Shown piece by piece: positions 24,096-32,856 of a stretch of DNA of 64,000 bases; position 1 is the stretch's first letter; each line of letters starts with the position of its first letter. The translations under genes and the position numbers were made by a program. The notes under the pieces are model-generated. The model saw only the letters and a program-made list of their open reading frames with translations. It was not told where the DNA came from and ran no database searches. Source of the DNA: Hippasteria phrygiana (taxonomy: Eukaryota; Echinodermata; Asteroidea; Valvatida; Goniasteridae); contig JAZGUH010000376.1 in assembly GCA_037893225.1 (NCBI GenBank), forward strand, positions 372,001 to 436,000. Reading direction: 5' to 3'.

Positions 24096-24904
24096 GTAGG
24101 TCTGAAAATTTGGATAATTTCTTTGGTATTTATTGAAGATTTATCCTCTCTTTAGATCTGGACCCAGGAAAACCGTAATGGTGGGTGGTGGGGCTGGCAA
24201 GCTAAAATGTACATAGCCAACCCCACCACCTCTGTTGTAACCCTTTACCTGTCGACAGGGATGACAGGCCTCGATTGACTGGTGGGGGGTAACCCGGGTG
24301 TCATTGGGAAGTAGCAGTGCCGGAGAATAGGTACAACTTTGGTGGAGCATGGTAAGCAAGCCCCCATCAGTACAAAGTTAAAATACATCTTATAATGAAA
24401 CTTCTGCAAGTAAGCATTCAAATCTAGGGTCCACTGGTGTGGAGAATCTTTGCTTGAATGAAAAATGAAGCTGCGGTAATTTCAAAATGTTGTTGGACTT
24501 TTTGGATTCGCTGTTTAAAATTCTGATTTGCAACTGAAATACAGAAACGTATTGAAGAAAGGGGTATAATTGTGCTTGTCTTAACATCTTGTCTGCATTG
24601 GTTAATTCCTTTCTGTTTGTTCATCAGATTGTCGTTTTAAAACAATTCAACAGAATTTTAAACTCTTGATGTGATCATTCAACCTTTTCAAGCTTGTCAT
24701 TTTGACCCGTGCTGATTAATCTAACTTGGCTTCCAAGGTTGCTGTTCATGGTATGGCATTAAACTATGAGTACAAATTTTAGATTTGTAATTTTGACCTG
24801 TGTATAATCATGGAGAAATATATAATGTAGGTGTTTTAGCGATCATCTTGGGCTGAGAAGTTGTAGGTTTAAAAATTATAAGTTTGCTGACAACTCACAC
24901 AGTC
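24096..24904. repeat. Dispersed repeat fragment, otherwise no gene
   Basis: About 24105-24240 (GATAATTTCTTTGGTATT..., AGATCTGGAC...) recurs inverted and diverged at 53174-53310. The rest is unique. Confidence 0.5.
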
Positions 24905-25085
24905 ATGTAAACGGGTGCAATCGTGGACCTCCCATTGTTCCTCTTTTGTTTATACTCTAACTTTTTCGGAAGGCCTCCCATTGGTTTTGTACACGATTTT
25001 CAATCGTGGACGTTAGGTCAAACGTGGACCCCTTTGTCTACGCCCGAATTCTTTTGTCCTAGGTCCACGATTGCCGGCATATACA
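24905..25085 (+). repeat. TGTAAACGGGTGCAATCGTGG repeat, short copy
   Basis: Shares CCTCCCATTGTTCCTCTTTTG and the following AACTTTTTCGG segment with the inverse of 18253-18600. Confidence 0.6.
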
Positions 25086-25948
25086 AACTCATGTATACAT
25101 GTAGGAAACTGTCAATAACAGAGTTATCATCTCAATCCCTAGACTTTGAATGGTTTAGATTGATCTTTTTGGTTTGATGGGTTTCATGCATCAAGGTCAC
25201 ATCGTCACTTCCCACCTCACAATGTGGTCTTTAGTCATTGTTTACATCATTGGAAGCCTGTAAAGCTGTTCAAGGATGCTCAAACATAAATATTACCCTG
25301 AGCAGGGATTTTTCAGAGCTCAGGATATATTTGTTGTCTGTCAGGAATTCCATTTCCTAAAAGTTTGGAAACTTATTTGAAAGGAGCCATGGATGTCTGG
25401 ATCTGTGTGATCATGGAAAGTCATAGAATTTTGTAATTTTTTTTTAAGGAGTTATGGAAAACTGATATTTCAAGAGAGAAAAAGCAGCTCAAAAGTAACT
25501 TTTTCTAAAATTATTTCATGGCAGAAATAATTGCCTGTTTTATTTTAATAAATCTTAATCTACGTCAAGCTGCAACATGACACATATTTTTCTTATAGCA
25601 ATCAACATCCTCGTTAAGATGTTAAAGAAATACGGTAGTGTAAGAATTAGTCATGGGAAAACCATAAATTTCTTTCCTGGAAAGTTATGGGAAAGTCATG
25701 GAATTTAAGATTTGTGTGTGAACCCTGTGTGATGATCTTTCTGTCCACAACAGCTAGTTGAACATGGAGTATTACTTCGGGGATGATGAAATTAGAAGAG
25801 ATTTGTCCCCTTCCCGTTCCAGGAAGGGAAACAAATCTCTACTACTAGCTAGGCTAAAGCTTTTTGTCGCCCAGCTAAAAGCTAAAAGCTTTTGATAAAT
25901 ATTTGGTTCTCCCTTGACAGTGAATGAATATTACCCACTTTTTCTCAG
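25086..25948. other. No gene recognised
   Basis: AT-rich; about 25480-25550 is an inverted copy of sequence near 6405-6470. Confidence 0.45.
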
Positions 25949-26102
25949 TTTTTGGAGGAGGCTGGGATCACTGCTATTGACTTTCCATTAAGCCTTGTTC
26001 CCAGAAGAACTGATGTCCACAGAGAGAAAGAAGCTTCATGAGAAGTACAGATGGGAGGTATCCCAGCAGAAGATTTTGGAGTATTTAGTTTCTGAGTCAC
26101 GG
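25949..26102 (+). pseudogene. Weak exon-like patch, possibly frameshifted
   Basis: A pyrimidine-rich acceptor (CCCACTTTTTCTCAG, to 25948) precedes an open stretch beginning FLEEAGITAIDFPLS that stops at 26041. The adjoining frame is open across the stop for about 35 more codons with charged, coding-like composition. This could be a terminal exon, a broken exon or chance. No family recognised. Confidence 0.2.
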
Positions 26103-26432
26103 ACCATTGGATTTATGAGGTCATATTGGTGACAAATTACCCATTAAAAGTGTTTGGTAAATGGTCCATATGGCTTCAACTTCAGCAATCTAAACTGATT
26201 CTTGATACAGTTTGTTTCACTTAGGCCTATAAGGTGAAAGTCAGTGACCAAAAGAGTGGCAGTGTATGCCCCAAAGAGGATATTTTGTGAGAAATGAGGT
26301 CACCCGAGAAGTGAGGACCTTCAAGTCTTTTGCTTCCTAAGGATTCTAAGACATTGCTGGTTATTTCAGAGAACCCTCTCAAGTCGGGTTACCAAAATTG
26401 TTTGCAAAAATCAATGTTGCTGATATGCCTTC
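26103..26432. other. No gene recognised
   Basis: Unique AT-rich DNA. Confidence 0.4.
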
Positions 26433-26642
26433 TTAACCCCTTGCGTACGGATGACGGAATCTGGCGCCAAAAACAGTGCCACCAGGCCGGATGACGCTAT
26501 TGGCCGCTGTTTGTGCAGTTTCAATCCATTGTTGGATTATTGTGTATAGGTTACGCTTGACTGCACAAACACATTGTAGCGGTTCGCTTGGCTGCCAGAG
26601 CCGCCGCGGCACCCCGACGTCCCCCGTAAAATACCGTACTCA
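26433..26642. mobile_element. piggyBac-type MITE, copy 3, 3' end lost
   Basis: TTAA then CCCCTTGCGTACGGATG at 26437. It follows the family to CCGTACTCA at about 26642, where the AGGGG-TTAA end is replaced by unrelated sequence. Confidence 0.75.
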
Positions 26643-26679
26643 GATCAAGCTTCTGTGTAAATGCTTGTATGATTAATAA

Positions 26680-26935
26680 TAATAATGCGGTACTGTATAT
26701 AGCGCTTTATACAAATGTCTCAAAGCGCTTCACAATTATTACACCCGGTCATCAGGCCTTGAGATAGTTCTATGCAGCAGTTTGAGATCAGTGCAATCTG
26801 TTGTCTACCCTCACAGGTACCCATTTATACTCCTGGGTGGAGAGAGGCAATTGTAGTATGCCCAAGCACACAAGCAGCATCCCCTGGTGTGATTCGAACC
26901 CACATACCATTGCATGCGAGTCAAACATTAACAAC
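26680..26935 (-). repeat. SINE-like repeat with GCGCTTT/AAAGCGC motif and tRNA-like B box
   Basis: ATATAGCGCTTTATACAAA ... CTCAAAGCGCTTCACAAT is a common animal short repeat motif. On the minus strand GGGTTCGAATCACACC resembles a pol III B box. No A box resolved. Confidence 0.5.
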
Positions 26936-27125
26936 GGAAGGAGGAAAAACAAGAATAACCTGGGTATTTATAAAAAGAAGCCGGTATGCCAGGCTGGCTT
27001 GTGCAGCCAAGTGAAACAGACACAAGAGGATGTTTAGCCAAGTGTAACACAATAACCCAACAAAGGATTAAAAATGCAGAAAATGTGGCTATAGCCGTCA
27101 ACCAGCCAGGTGTCAATTTTCAAAC
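26936..27125 (-). repeat. Diverged relative of the TTAA MITE interior
   Basis: Read on the minus strand it follows the same order of words as the family at 4160 (CACCTGGCTGG..., TTTGTTGGGTTATTGTGTTACACTTGGCT...), with heavy divergence. Termini not identified. Confidence 0.4.
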
Positions 27126-27873
27126 ATTGTATTTGTTCATTAATTTCATCTGGACCAGCAGTAAGGGGTTGATTGGTCATTCATTTCCCTCCTATGCAAA
27201 CATACATTCTGAGCCATGTTGTTGTATTGGTCAAAATCAGTCAAGGTGATTGTTTTTGACCCTCCTGCCATAGTACAAAACCACATGTAATCTGATCATG
27301 TCTGTGTAAAAGTATAGCAGGGGAGGTGGAAGGAAATTTTGACTGATTTTGACCTTTTAAATAGTAGGAGGGTTTTAAACATATTTCACCCTTTTCAAGC
27401 ATCTTTCCCTGTACATGTCTACATTCCTGCATGTCCGTATTCCTATAAAAGTCTGAGTTATCTCGACGTACATTATATCTGACGTCTTCAATCCGTAGAT
27501 GCACACCTATTTCTTAACTAAGTCTTCAGACAGATAAGATGGTGAGCCTACGAGAGGGAAGGTGTGATCGTCTGATGGAATCGGCCCAAGAAAACAAAAT
27601 TACCCAAGAGAAGTGTTCCCGATGGTATACAAGCATTGCCAAACATTTAGTTTAGTTTATTTTATTATAAAAAAATCCTCGTGGCCATAAGGCCAAATTG
27701 CGATTTTCTTTACATAATAGAAACATTCCAAAAACACCTAATCACAAATAATAATTACATAACCACAAAGATTATAGCATTAAAAGCTACAATAAAAAAC
27801 TATAAAATATTAAACATACATACATGTATATGAGGGCACCGAACCAATCACACAATCATAGAAGAGTCAGAAA
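27126..27873. other. No gene; small inverted repeat
   Basis: GGTCAAAATCAGTCAAGG (27228) faces TTGACTGATTTTGACC (27339-27354). Otherwise unique, ending in the LINE relic. Confidence 0.4.
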
Positions 27874-28265
27874 TCATTCATTGAGTAACTGAATGAAATA
27901 TGGCAGTGAACTTTGTTGAAACCGGGAAGTCCTTGCATAAAAGGTTGACAATTTACTACTATTTCGCAGGTTGCGGGTATGAGTCCCAAATCGAGTCGGG
28001 GGAATCAGATCTTTTGTCCGTACTGATTGAGAAAGCCCTGCGGCAAACTTACGGCAATGATCCTCCCTCCGGGCAGTCAGAGACTCAAGCCCACTACACA
28101 CAAGCGCTTCACTATAACTAGAATAATTCACACCCAAGATTATCTTGCAGGCCCTTCTCTGGAGCTGCTCCAAGATATTGCACTAATTAACGGAAATGGA
28201 AGAATGCCAGACCACGTCACAGTACTCCAGCAAAGGGCGTACATAACCTTTATAAACCATTTCCA
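27874..28265 (-). pseudogene. LINE (CR1/L2/Jockey-like) reverse transcriptase C-terminal relic
   Basis: The minus strand encodes the conserved region that follows the RT palm in non-LTR retrotransposons: first YVRPLLEYCDVVWHSS (about 28206-28255), then an in-frame TAG, then LEQLQRRACKIILG and, further on, GLESLTARRE and RNLRNSSKL. The last part is an intact 99-codon ORF (27874-28173). The motif order is that of a chromosomal LINE ORF2 end. The N-terminal RT, the endonuclease and a 3' tail are missing, so this is a dead 5'-truncated copy. Family-level placement is from memory of the motif pattern. Confidence 0.8.
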
Positions 28266-29171
28266 ATTAATTGACATTGAATCCAAACATACAGTGTACA
28301 TGCCCCATGTCTTGCACATAAAGAGATCGATGGGTGAATCAGAATGAAAAAGAACAGTAAACAAAGTAAAAAAAAATTAAAGGATTCATAAACATGTCAA
28401 CATACAGATGCCCCTAATTTCTTTGGCCAGACTTTAAAACAAAGATCAACGGTGAAAGAGAAAATTCTCCGGCCCTTTTCATTGCATGAGTTTGTTACAT
28501 CATCCATCCCTCATATCAGTTCAGATGCTGCATTATAAATGTTACAAAATTTTCCGTTATAAATTTTACAACATTTTTATAAAAACCTCAGAAGGCAATA
28601 GGAAAATATATCAATTAAGAAATGTTCACTTTGAAAATGTATTCAAATTTACCTAGTCAGTTTCCCTTGTAGATTGTTTGACGAATTAAAAGATCTTATT
28701 CATTTTAATGACCATTTGATGAAAAAGATTGCCCATAAACAAAATAATAAGCAAAAAAAAAGCATACGTCATTATGTCATTATGCACATTGACGTTCGTT
28801 AAATTGAATACTTCAACCGTCAAAGAATGTCACAAAACTCAATGTGAGAATGCAACAAATGAAGTCTTGAATGCACTGAAATGAAATAGAATGCCCCTAA
28901 TTGAAAACTAACATTGGAAACAAAATCTTGGGTTCTTAAAAAATTGGAACTGAATGCCCAAAACGGTGAAAAGGAATTTGATCAAAAACCACACGAATTT
29001 GAATGACCAACAGCGAAAATGATCAGATAAATTCTTTGGAATATGTTGCGAGCAGAAACTCAATAAGCACTCATGAATGTTCTGATTGCACATGACAGTT
29101 TCTTCTCTTCTTAATAAAAGCCATTTCATAATGGTGTGGCCACATTTTATGAGTACATGTAGTCATTTTTG
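28266..29171. other. No gene recognised
   Basis: AT-rich; may include worn LINE sequence at its left end. Confidence 0.4.
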
Positions 29172-29335
29172 TATAGGGCCTTGGCATGGGCCTTGAGGGT
29201 TAAAGCATTGGCCTGGGCCTTGAGGGCTGATGAAGCCTTGGCCTTGTGAGTCGAAGCCTTGGCCCTGAGGGTCGAATTAGCCTTGGCCTTATGAGAGTCA
29301 AATTAGCCTTGGCCTTATGAGGGTCAAAGCCTTTG
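29172..29335. repeat. Imperfect minisatellite, GCCTTGGCCTT words
   Basis: Five to six imperfect units of about 30 bp built on (A/G)GCCTTGGCCTT(G/A)(T/A)GAG. Confidence 0.7.
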
Positions 29336-30195
29336 CTCCAACACTGCCAGGAACTGAATGAAAATGTACAACTCCTGTTAAAATGTTGTTGCTTGAGATA
29401 TTTGGTTCCGAGAACTATCAGGTGTTTTTATTGATTTAGTGAACACCCAACCACTCACTGTTGTAACAAAACTTGTATTCAATAGGCTATGCCAAATAAT
29501 TTGGACATGATATATATGTCCATCTATGAGTGGGTTTTTATACTGCATACAAACTTTCTAAATGCAAACATGGGAAATTCCAAAATAGTCAATTCTCTTG
29601 TTTGTTGCACTGTGCTATATAAACCTGTTAACGGATTGCATTGTCAAGTGTACACTCCTTTGAGGCGTGACAAAATCTATTATGTTGGGCTTACCTTTGA
29701 AGTGTTTAATTTGATAGGCATCTGTCAACCTCAGTTGTGAAAAGGTGAATGGACTCTTACTTCCAAGGGGCAAATATCCATAATCTTGTTTTGGATTTAC
29801 CTAGGTTAGCCAGAGGCTGTTTTAGATTCGAAATATAAAATAGACCCTTTTTGTGTTATTTCAACTGTGTTTAAGTGGGTGTTGCTGCAGTAATATATAC
29901 ATTTCCTGGCAGGGAGTGTAATGGAAACTGTAAGCTTGTTAGAGAAATGTTAAAAGGTACAATGTTTCTGAAAGCCATTTTTCTTTAATGCGTTCCTCTC
30001 GGTATCGGATCATGTAGGGGCCTACATGTATTTTTTTAGGAAATAGCAAAGGGATCCTGTTACATGCCTTGAATAAAAAATATGGATTATTGCTAAATAA
30101 ATTTTCATTAAAGCTCATTTTGTTCAAGATTTAAATTGTATACCATTGTTTAGGATTAGTGGTAGTGTTACTGAGATACATGTACATGTACTAAC
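29336..30195. other. No gene recognised
   Basis: Unique AT-rich DNA. Confidence 0.45.
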
Positions 30196-30233
30196 TTGGG
30201 GGGGGGAGGGGGGGCGGGGGGGGGGGGGGGGGG
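30196..30233. repeat. Poly-G tract at the left edge of the tandem duplication
   Basis: Nearly pure G (with an A, a C and a T) ending exactly where the 3,954-bp duplicated unit begins. Confidence 0.85.
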
Positions 30234-30367
30234 TGGCCGGGTTGGAGGGTTGGAGGGTTGGAGAAGGCTAGAGAAGGCTAGAGAAGGCTAGAGTACAATG
30301 ATTTACTTACATTTCTTTTTCAGCATGGGGGATGGGGCATTTCTGTATGTTTGATGGAAGGGACTCA

Positions 30368-30372
30368 TGCAT
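30368..30372. repeat. Left target-site duplication TGCAT
   Basis: TGCAT directly abuts the AG start of the element and recurs at 32852-32856 directly after its CT end. Confidence 0.75.
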
Positions 30373-30593
30373 AGTAGTATGGTAATTGCCGGTTCTATGT
30401 CATTTCATGTTTTTTCACTTTTCTCTCTAATTTTGCTGTGGGTACATACGTCAAATTTTTTAGAAACAAAATAGCCCAAAAAATCACCCAAAATTTTGCT
30501 GGGGTACTACACACCAAAATTAGCACAAAATCAAGAAAATAAAAAGTATTTTCCATATCCCACAAGCGTACTAAATCTCCGGGGCGCCCGGGC
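30373..30593. repeat. Left 221-bp terminal inverted repeat
   Basis: Exact reverse complement of 32631-32851. The inner edge is GC-rich (GGGGCGCCCGGGC, containing the palindrome GCCCGGGC); the rest is AT-rich. The short hydrophobic ORF within it occurs in both TIRs and is probably incidental. Confidence 0.95.
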
Positions 30594-30675
30594 TCTGCTC
30601 CTAAAATAACATACGGCAACAAAAAAATTTTTTTTTTTATTTTTTTTTTAAATATTATATTATGTTACTATAAAG
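30594..30675 (+). promoter_or_regulatory. AT-rich leader and putative promoter of gene 1
   Basis: Contains A7T11, a second T tract and ATATTATATTATG, then ACTATAAAG directly before the ATG at 30676. Gene 2 likewise has TTTATAAA abutting its ATG. A TATAAA-type word touching the start codon in both genes suggests compact virus-like promoters; this is inference. Confidence 0.4.
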
Positions 30676-31758
30676 ATGGAAACACAACCCATGATTCGAG
30701 GATACAATAGATGGAACAAAATATCTTTAAAAAGATATATCGATAAGTATAACTTACCTTTAGGAACACCAACAGGACGCTATAATACGTATATCAGGCG
30801 AGATTATATTCGAGCTATAAAAGAAGAAGAATCTAAAGCTTCGTTAGCGCAACTCGCGCACGATAAAAATATTCGGGTCGTCTCAACGGGTAGAAATGGT
30901 CGAGTGATAAAAAAAGATTACATCGAAGCTATAAAAAGATTTAAGGAGCAAAATACTTTTCGAGAAGCAGACTTTCGAGAGACTAGAAGATTTGAAAACA
31001 GTTATCGAAATTTGGAACTGATTCCGAGTCTGTTTATCGACGATCCGGAGCAATTTTACAACACCCATACGTCGATGATCAAAAACAAAATCGTAGCTGA
31101 ATTAATAAAAATAAAAACGATGAAACTACAGATCGCTATTAAAATAAAGTATGTAAAAAAATCAGGTATTAAGACTACAACACAAACCGCTATTCATTTT
31201 AGTTACCAAAATCGAGTATTAAACAAGAGTGAGATAGCTACGACTATCGGGAAACAATATGAAACTATATTATCTCAGATAGATAAATTTACGAATAAAG
31301 GAAGTGGTTGGACTATAGATAAAATAGTCGCGTTTTACATAAACATAAACAGAGTTAAGCCTCTGGTAGGCGCTTCTTACGTAAAACTACCCGAATATAT
31401 AACTAACAAACACGCAACATTTAATATCAAAAACGAAGATCAAGAGTGTATAAGATGGTGTTTAAGAGCCGCCCTAGGTATATATACCGATAGAGTTAAA
31501 AACCAATTAGCAACAAACCCAAAGTACCAATTTCGCGGAAATAATCCATCTACTTATAAAACCGATGATGGATTAAATTTTAAGGACATAGACTTCCCCA
31601 CACCCATAAATCAGATACCGAGAATAGAAAGACAAAACGATATAAGTTTGTTCACGTTGTTAAGTAAGTCAGTCGGTTGGTTGGCAGAGCACGTGTGGAC
31701 ATTATTGGTAGGTGTTGGTACTTTGATACTAGTATACATGCAAAAAAATTTAAAATAA
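30676..31758 (+). CDS. Gene 1: SAP/HeH-like + GSGW region + C-terminal membrane anchor (360 aa)
   Basis: Residues 17-48 and 57-88 are two copies of a helix-extension-helix-like motif, the second being LAHDKNI..TGRNGRVIKKDYIEAI, similar to SAP/HeH DNA-binding folds. Residues about 130-308 match a region I know from invertebrate proteins upstream of type-B DNA polymerase in Polinton/adintovirus-like elements. Landmarks are GSGW (209-212), INRVKPLVGASYVKLPE (224-240), FNIKNEDQECIRWC (249-262) and LNFKDIDFP (300-308). In that family the chain normally continues toward zinc-finger/endonuclease and polymerase parts. Here it ends in a hydrophobic segment (about 335-355, LLVGVGTLILVYM) and a basic tail, so the product is probably membrane-anchored. 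Start: the first ATG after the leader. Gene 2 follows after 16 bp. Function is unknown; nucleic-acid binding at a membrane is inference. Confidence 0.85.
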   Translation: METQPMIRGYNRWNKISLKRYIDKYNLPLGTPTGRYNTYIRRDYIRAIKEEESKASLAQLAHDKNIRVVSTGRNGRVIKKDYIEAIKRFKEQNTFREADFRETRRFENSYRNLELIPSLFIDDPEQFYNTHTSMIKNKIVAELIKIKTMKLQIAIKIKYVKKSGIKTTTQTAIHFSYQNRVLNKSEIATTIGKQYETILSQIDKFTNKGSGWTIDKIVAFYININRVKPLVGASYVKLPEYITNKHATFNIKNEDQECIRWCLRAALGIYTDRVKNQLATNPKYQFRGNNPSTYKTDDGLNFKDIDFPTPINQIPRIERQNDISLFTLLSKSVGWLAEHVWTLLVGVGTLILVYMQKNLK

Positions 31759-31774
31759 TATACGACTTTATAAA

Positions 31775-32419
31775 ATGACCGCAGAATCCGTTTACCCTAA
31801 ATTGCCCGTTGATTATAGTGCACCTATAGAAACGAACGAGTCTTCAGTCTTTAGGTTAAATAAAATCGAACGAGTGCAAAAAGAGATATCTAACGAGAGA
31901 GATAAGAGAGAACGGTTGCACAAAAAGTATAATAAAATTATTACCTGTTTATCTAACGCAGAGACCGTTATAGAATGTTTAGGTGCTTTATTCGGTGTAA
32001 CAGGCATAGTCGGCATTGTTGGTGTCATTAGTATACCTATAGGTGTGGTGTTAGAAGGATTAGCTATAGGATGCGTGGGTGTAAGTTTGGCATTAAAACG
32101 ATTTAGTAAAAAGTTTAGAGGTAAAGCTAAGAAACACGATGAGATTAGAGTAGTAGCCGAAACAAAATTAAATACGATAAATGAATTAGTGTCTCAGGCT
32201 GTAGACGATGGCGATGTAAGTCACGAAGAATTTGCTTTGATTAACGATGAATTAAAAAAGTTTTATGGAATGAAAGAAGCTATTAGGACACAAACTAAAG
32301 CGAGAGAAGAGTCTGTTTCTAACCAAAAAGAAATAGACGATGAGGTTAAAAAGAAAGTTGTTGAGCTTCTAGCGAAAGAAAAAAAAGATCTTATCGCAAA
32401 ACTTACAACTTTAAATTAG
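31775..32419 (+). CDS. Gene 2: coiled-coil protein with central hydrophobic hairpin (214 aa)
   Basis: Residues 1-27 are a proline-containing N-terminus (YPKLPVDYSAP). Residues 28-55 are strongly charged and helical. Residues about 67-107 are a glycine/valine/isoleucine-rich stretch long enough for two membrane helices separated by IPIG. Residues 108-125 are basic (SKKFRGKAKKHDEIR), and 126-210 are helical and charged, likely a coiled coil. I recall similar proteins (basic patch followed by AETKLNTI and an EE(F/Y) motif) in cnidarian and other invertebrate genomes near Polinton-like genes; their function is unknown to me. A hairpin-membrane topology with both ends on one side is inferred. The ATG at 31775 is preceded immediately by TTTATAAA. 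Near the 3' end an A8 run (32379-32386) leads, in the -1 frame, to an open tail. Confidence 0.85.
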   Translation: MTAESVYPKLPVDYSAPIETNESSVFRLNKIERVQKEISNERDKRERLHKKYNKIITCLSNAETVIECLGALFGVTGIVGIVGVISIPIGVVLEGLAIGCVGVSLALKRFSKKFRGKAKKHDEIRVVAETKLNTINELVSQAVDDGDVSHEEFALINDELKKFYGMKEAIRTQTKAREESVSNQKEIDDEVKKKVVELLAKEKKDLIAKLTTLN

Positions 32420-32532
32420 AAATATGTAAAGAGTATGAGCGTGATTCTAACGTGAGTATAGATAAGCCTCCTAGCTACACAAGTGCTCAAGAGAGTTTAG
32501 AGACTAGGCCTAGCGCTCCTTGCAAAGAGTAG
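32386..32532 (+). CDS. Open -1-frame tail with PPSY and PSAP late-domain motifs
   Basis: No ATG in this frame. It is open from 32365 and stops at TAG 32530-32532, overlapping the end of gene 2 and running 110 bp past it. It encodes PPSY (32467-32478) and PSAP (32509-32520) only ten codons apart, in a hydrophilic, acidic tail. These are the two classical motifs that recruit NEDD4-type ligases and TSG101 for ESCRT-mediated membrane scission. Entry could occur by -1 frameshifting on the A AAA AAA heptamer, which is correctly phased to gene 2 codons 202-204. Alternatively, a one-base length change in the A run may have separated it from gene 2. Confidence 0.5.
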   Translation, partial: RSYRKTYNFKLEICKEYERDSNVSIDKPPSYTSAQESLETRPSAPCKE

Positions 32533-32566
32533 TTGTAGTTAGTAACGCAGTAAATCTACATAACAC

Positions 32567-32612
32567 AAAAAAAACCTCACTTCTACTGAGTGTAGAAGTG
32601 AGGGTTTTTTTT
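32567..32612. terminator. A8-hairpin-T8, putative bidirectional transcription end
   Basis: CCTCACTTCTAC (32575-32586), loop TGAGT, GTAGAAGTGAGG (32592-32603): a perfect 12-bp stem, preceded by A8 and followed by G then T8, so A and T tracts can extend it. It lies between the tail stop codon and the right TIR. It resembles a rho-independent terminator or the 3' hairpins of some large DNA viruses rather than a host polyadenylation site. The role is inferred. Confidence 0.6.
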
Positions 32613-32630
32613 GCCTTATGACAAATCTTC

Positions 32631-32851
32631 GCCCGGGCGCCCCGGAGATTTAGTACGCTTGTGGGATATGGAAAATACTTTTTATTTTCTTGATTTTGTG
32701 CTAATTTTGGTGTGTAGTACCCCAGCAAAATTTTGGGTGATTTTTTGGGCTATTTTGTTTCTAAAAAATTTGACGTATGTACCCACAGCAAAATTAGAGA
32801 GAAAAGTGAAAAAACATGAAATGACATAGAACCGGCAATTACCATACTACT
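32631..32851. repeat. Right 221-bp terminal inverted repeat
   Basis: Exact inverse of 30373-30593, ending ...GGCAATTACCATACTACT. Confidence 0.95.
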
Positions 32852-32856
32852 TGCAT
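32852..32856. repeat. Right target-site duplication TGCAT
   Basis: Matches 30368-30372. The sixth base differs on each side, so the duplication is 5 bp. Confidence 0.75.

Larger units (their letters stand above)
30373..32851 (+). mobile_element. Two-gene miniature Polinton-like element, copy 1
   Basis: 2,479 bp, delimited by perfect 221-bp TIRs (AGTAGTATGGTAATTGCC... outside-in) and 5-bp TSDs. It encodes a GSGW-region/membrane protein (30676-31758) and a coiled-coil/hydrophobic-hairpin protein (31775-32419), and ends in a hairpin. There are no introns, spacing is tight, and coding sequence is AT-rich. Long TIRs and the AG terminus recall Polintons (Mavericks), as does gene 1's family. Polintons are usually 15-20 kb with 6-bp TSDs and encode PolB, integrase, protease, ATPase and capsid proteins, none of which is present. 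I infer a non-autonomous satellite mobilised in trans. Confidence 0.8.

Noticed and set aside
29172..29335. CRISPR-like array
   Set aside because: Imperfect tandem units without unique spacers of constant length; a minisatellite in a eukaryotic genome.
30395..30622. 75-codon hydrophobic minus ORF in the left TIR, with a plus-strand twin at 32611-32829
   Set aside because: It is mostly contained in the TIR and is duplicated only because the TIRs are identical; no domain, and it reads outward across the element edge.
32434..32454. ATG-initiated mini-ORF after gene 2
   Set aside because: Six codons only, in a different frame from the PPSY/PSAP tail.
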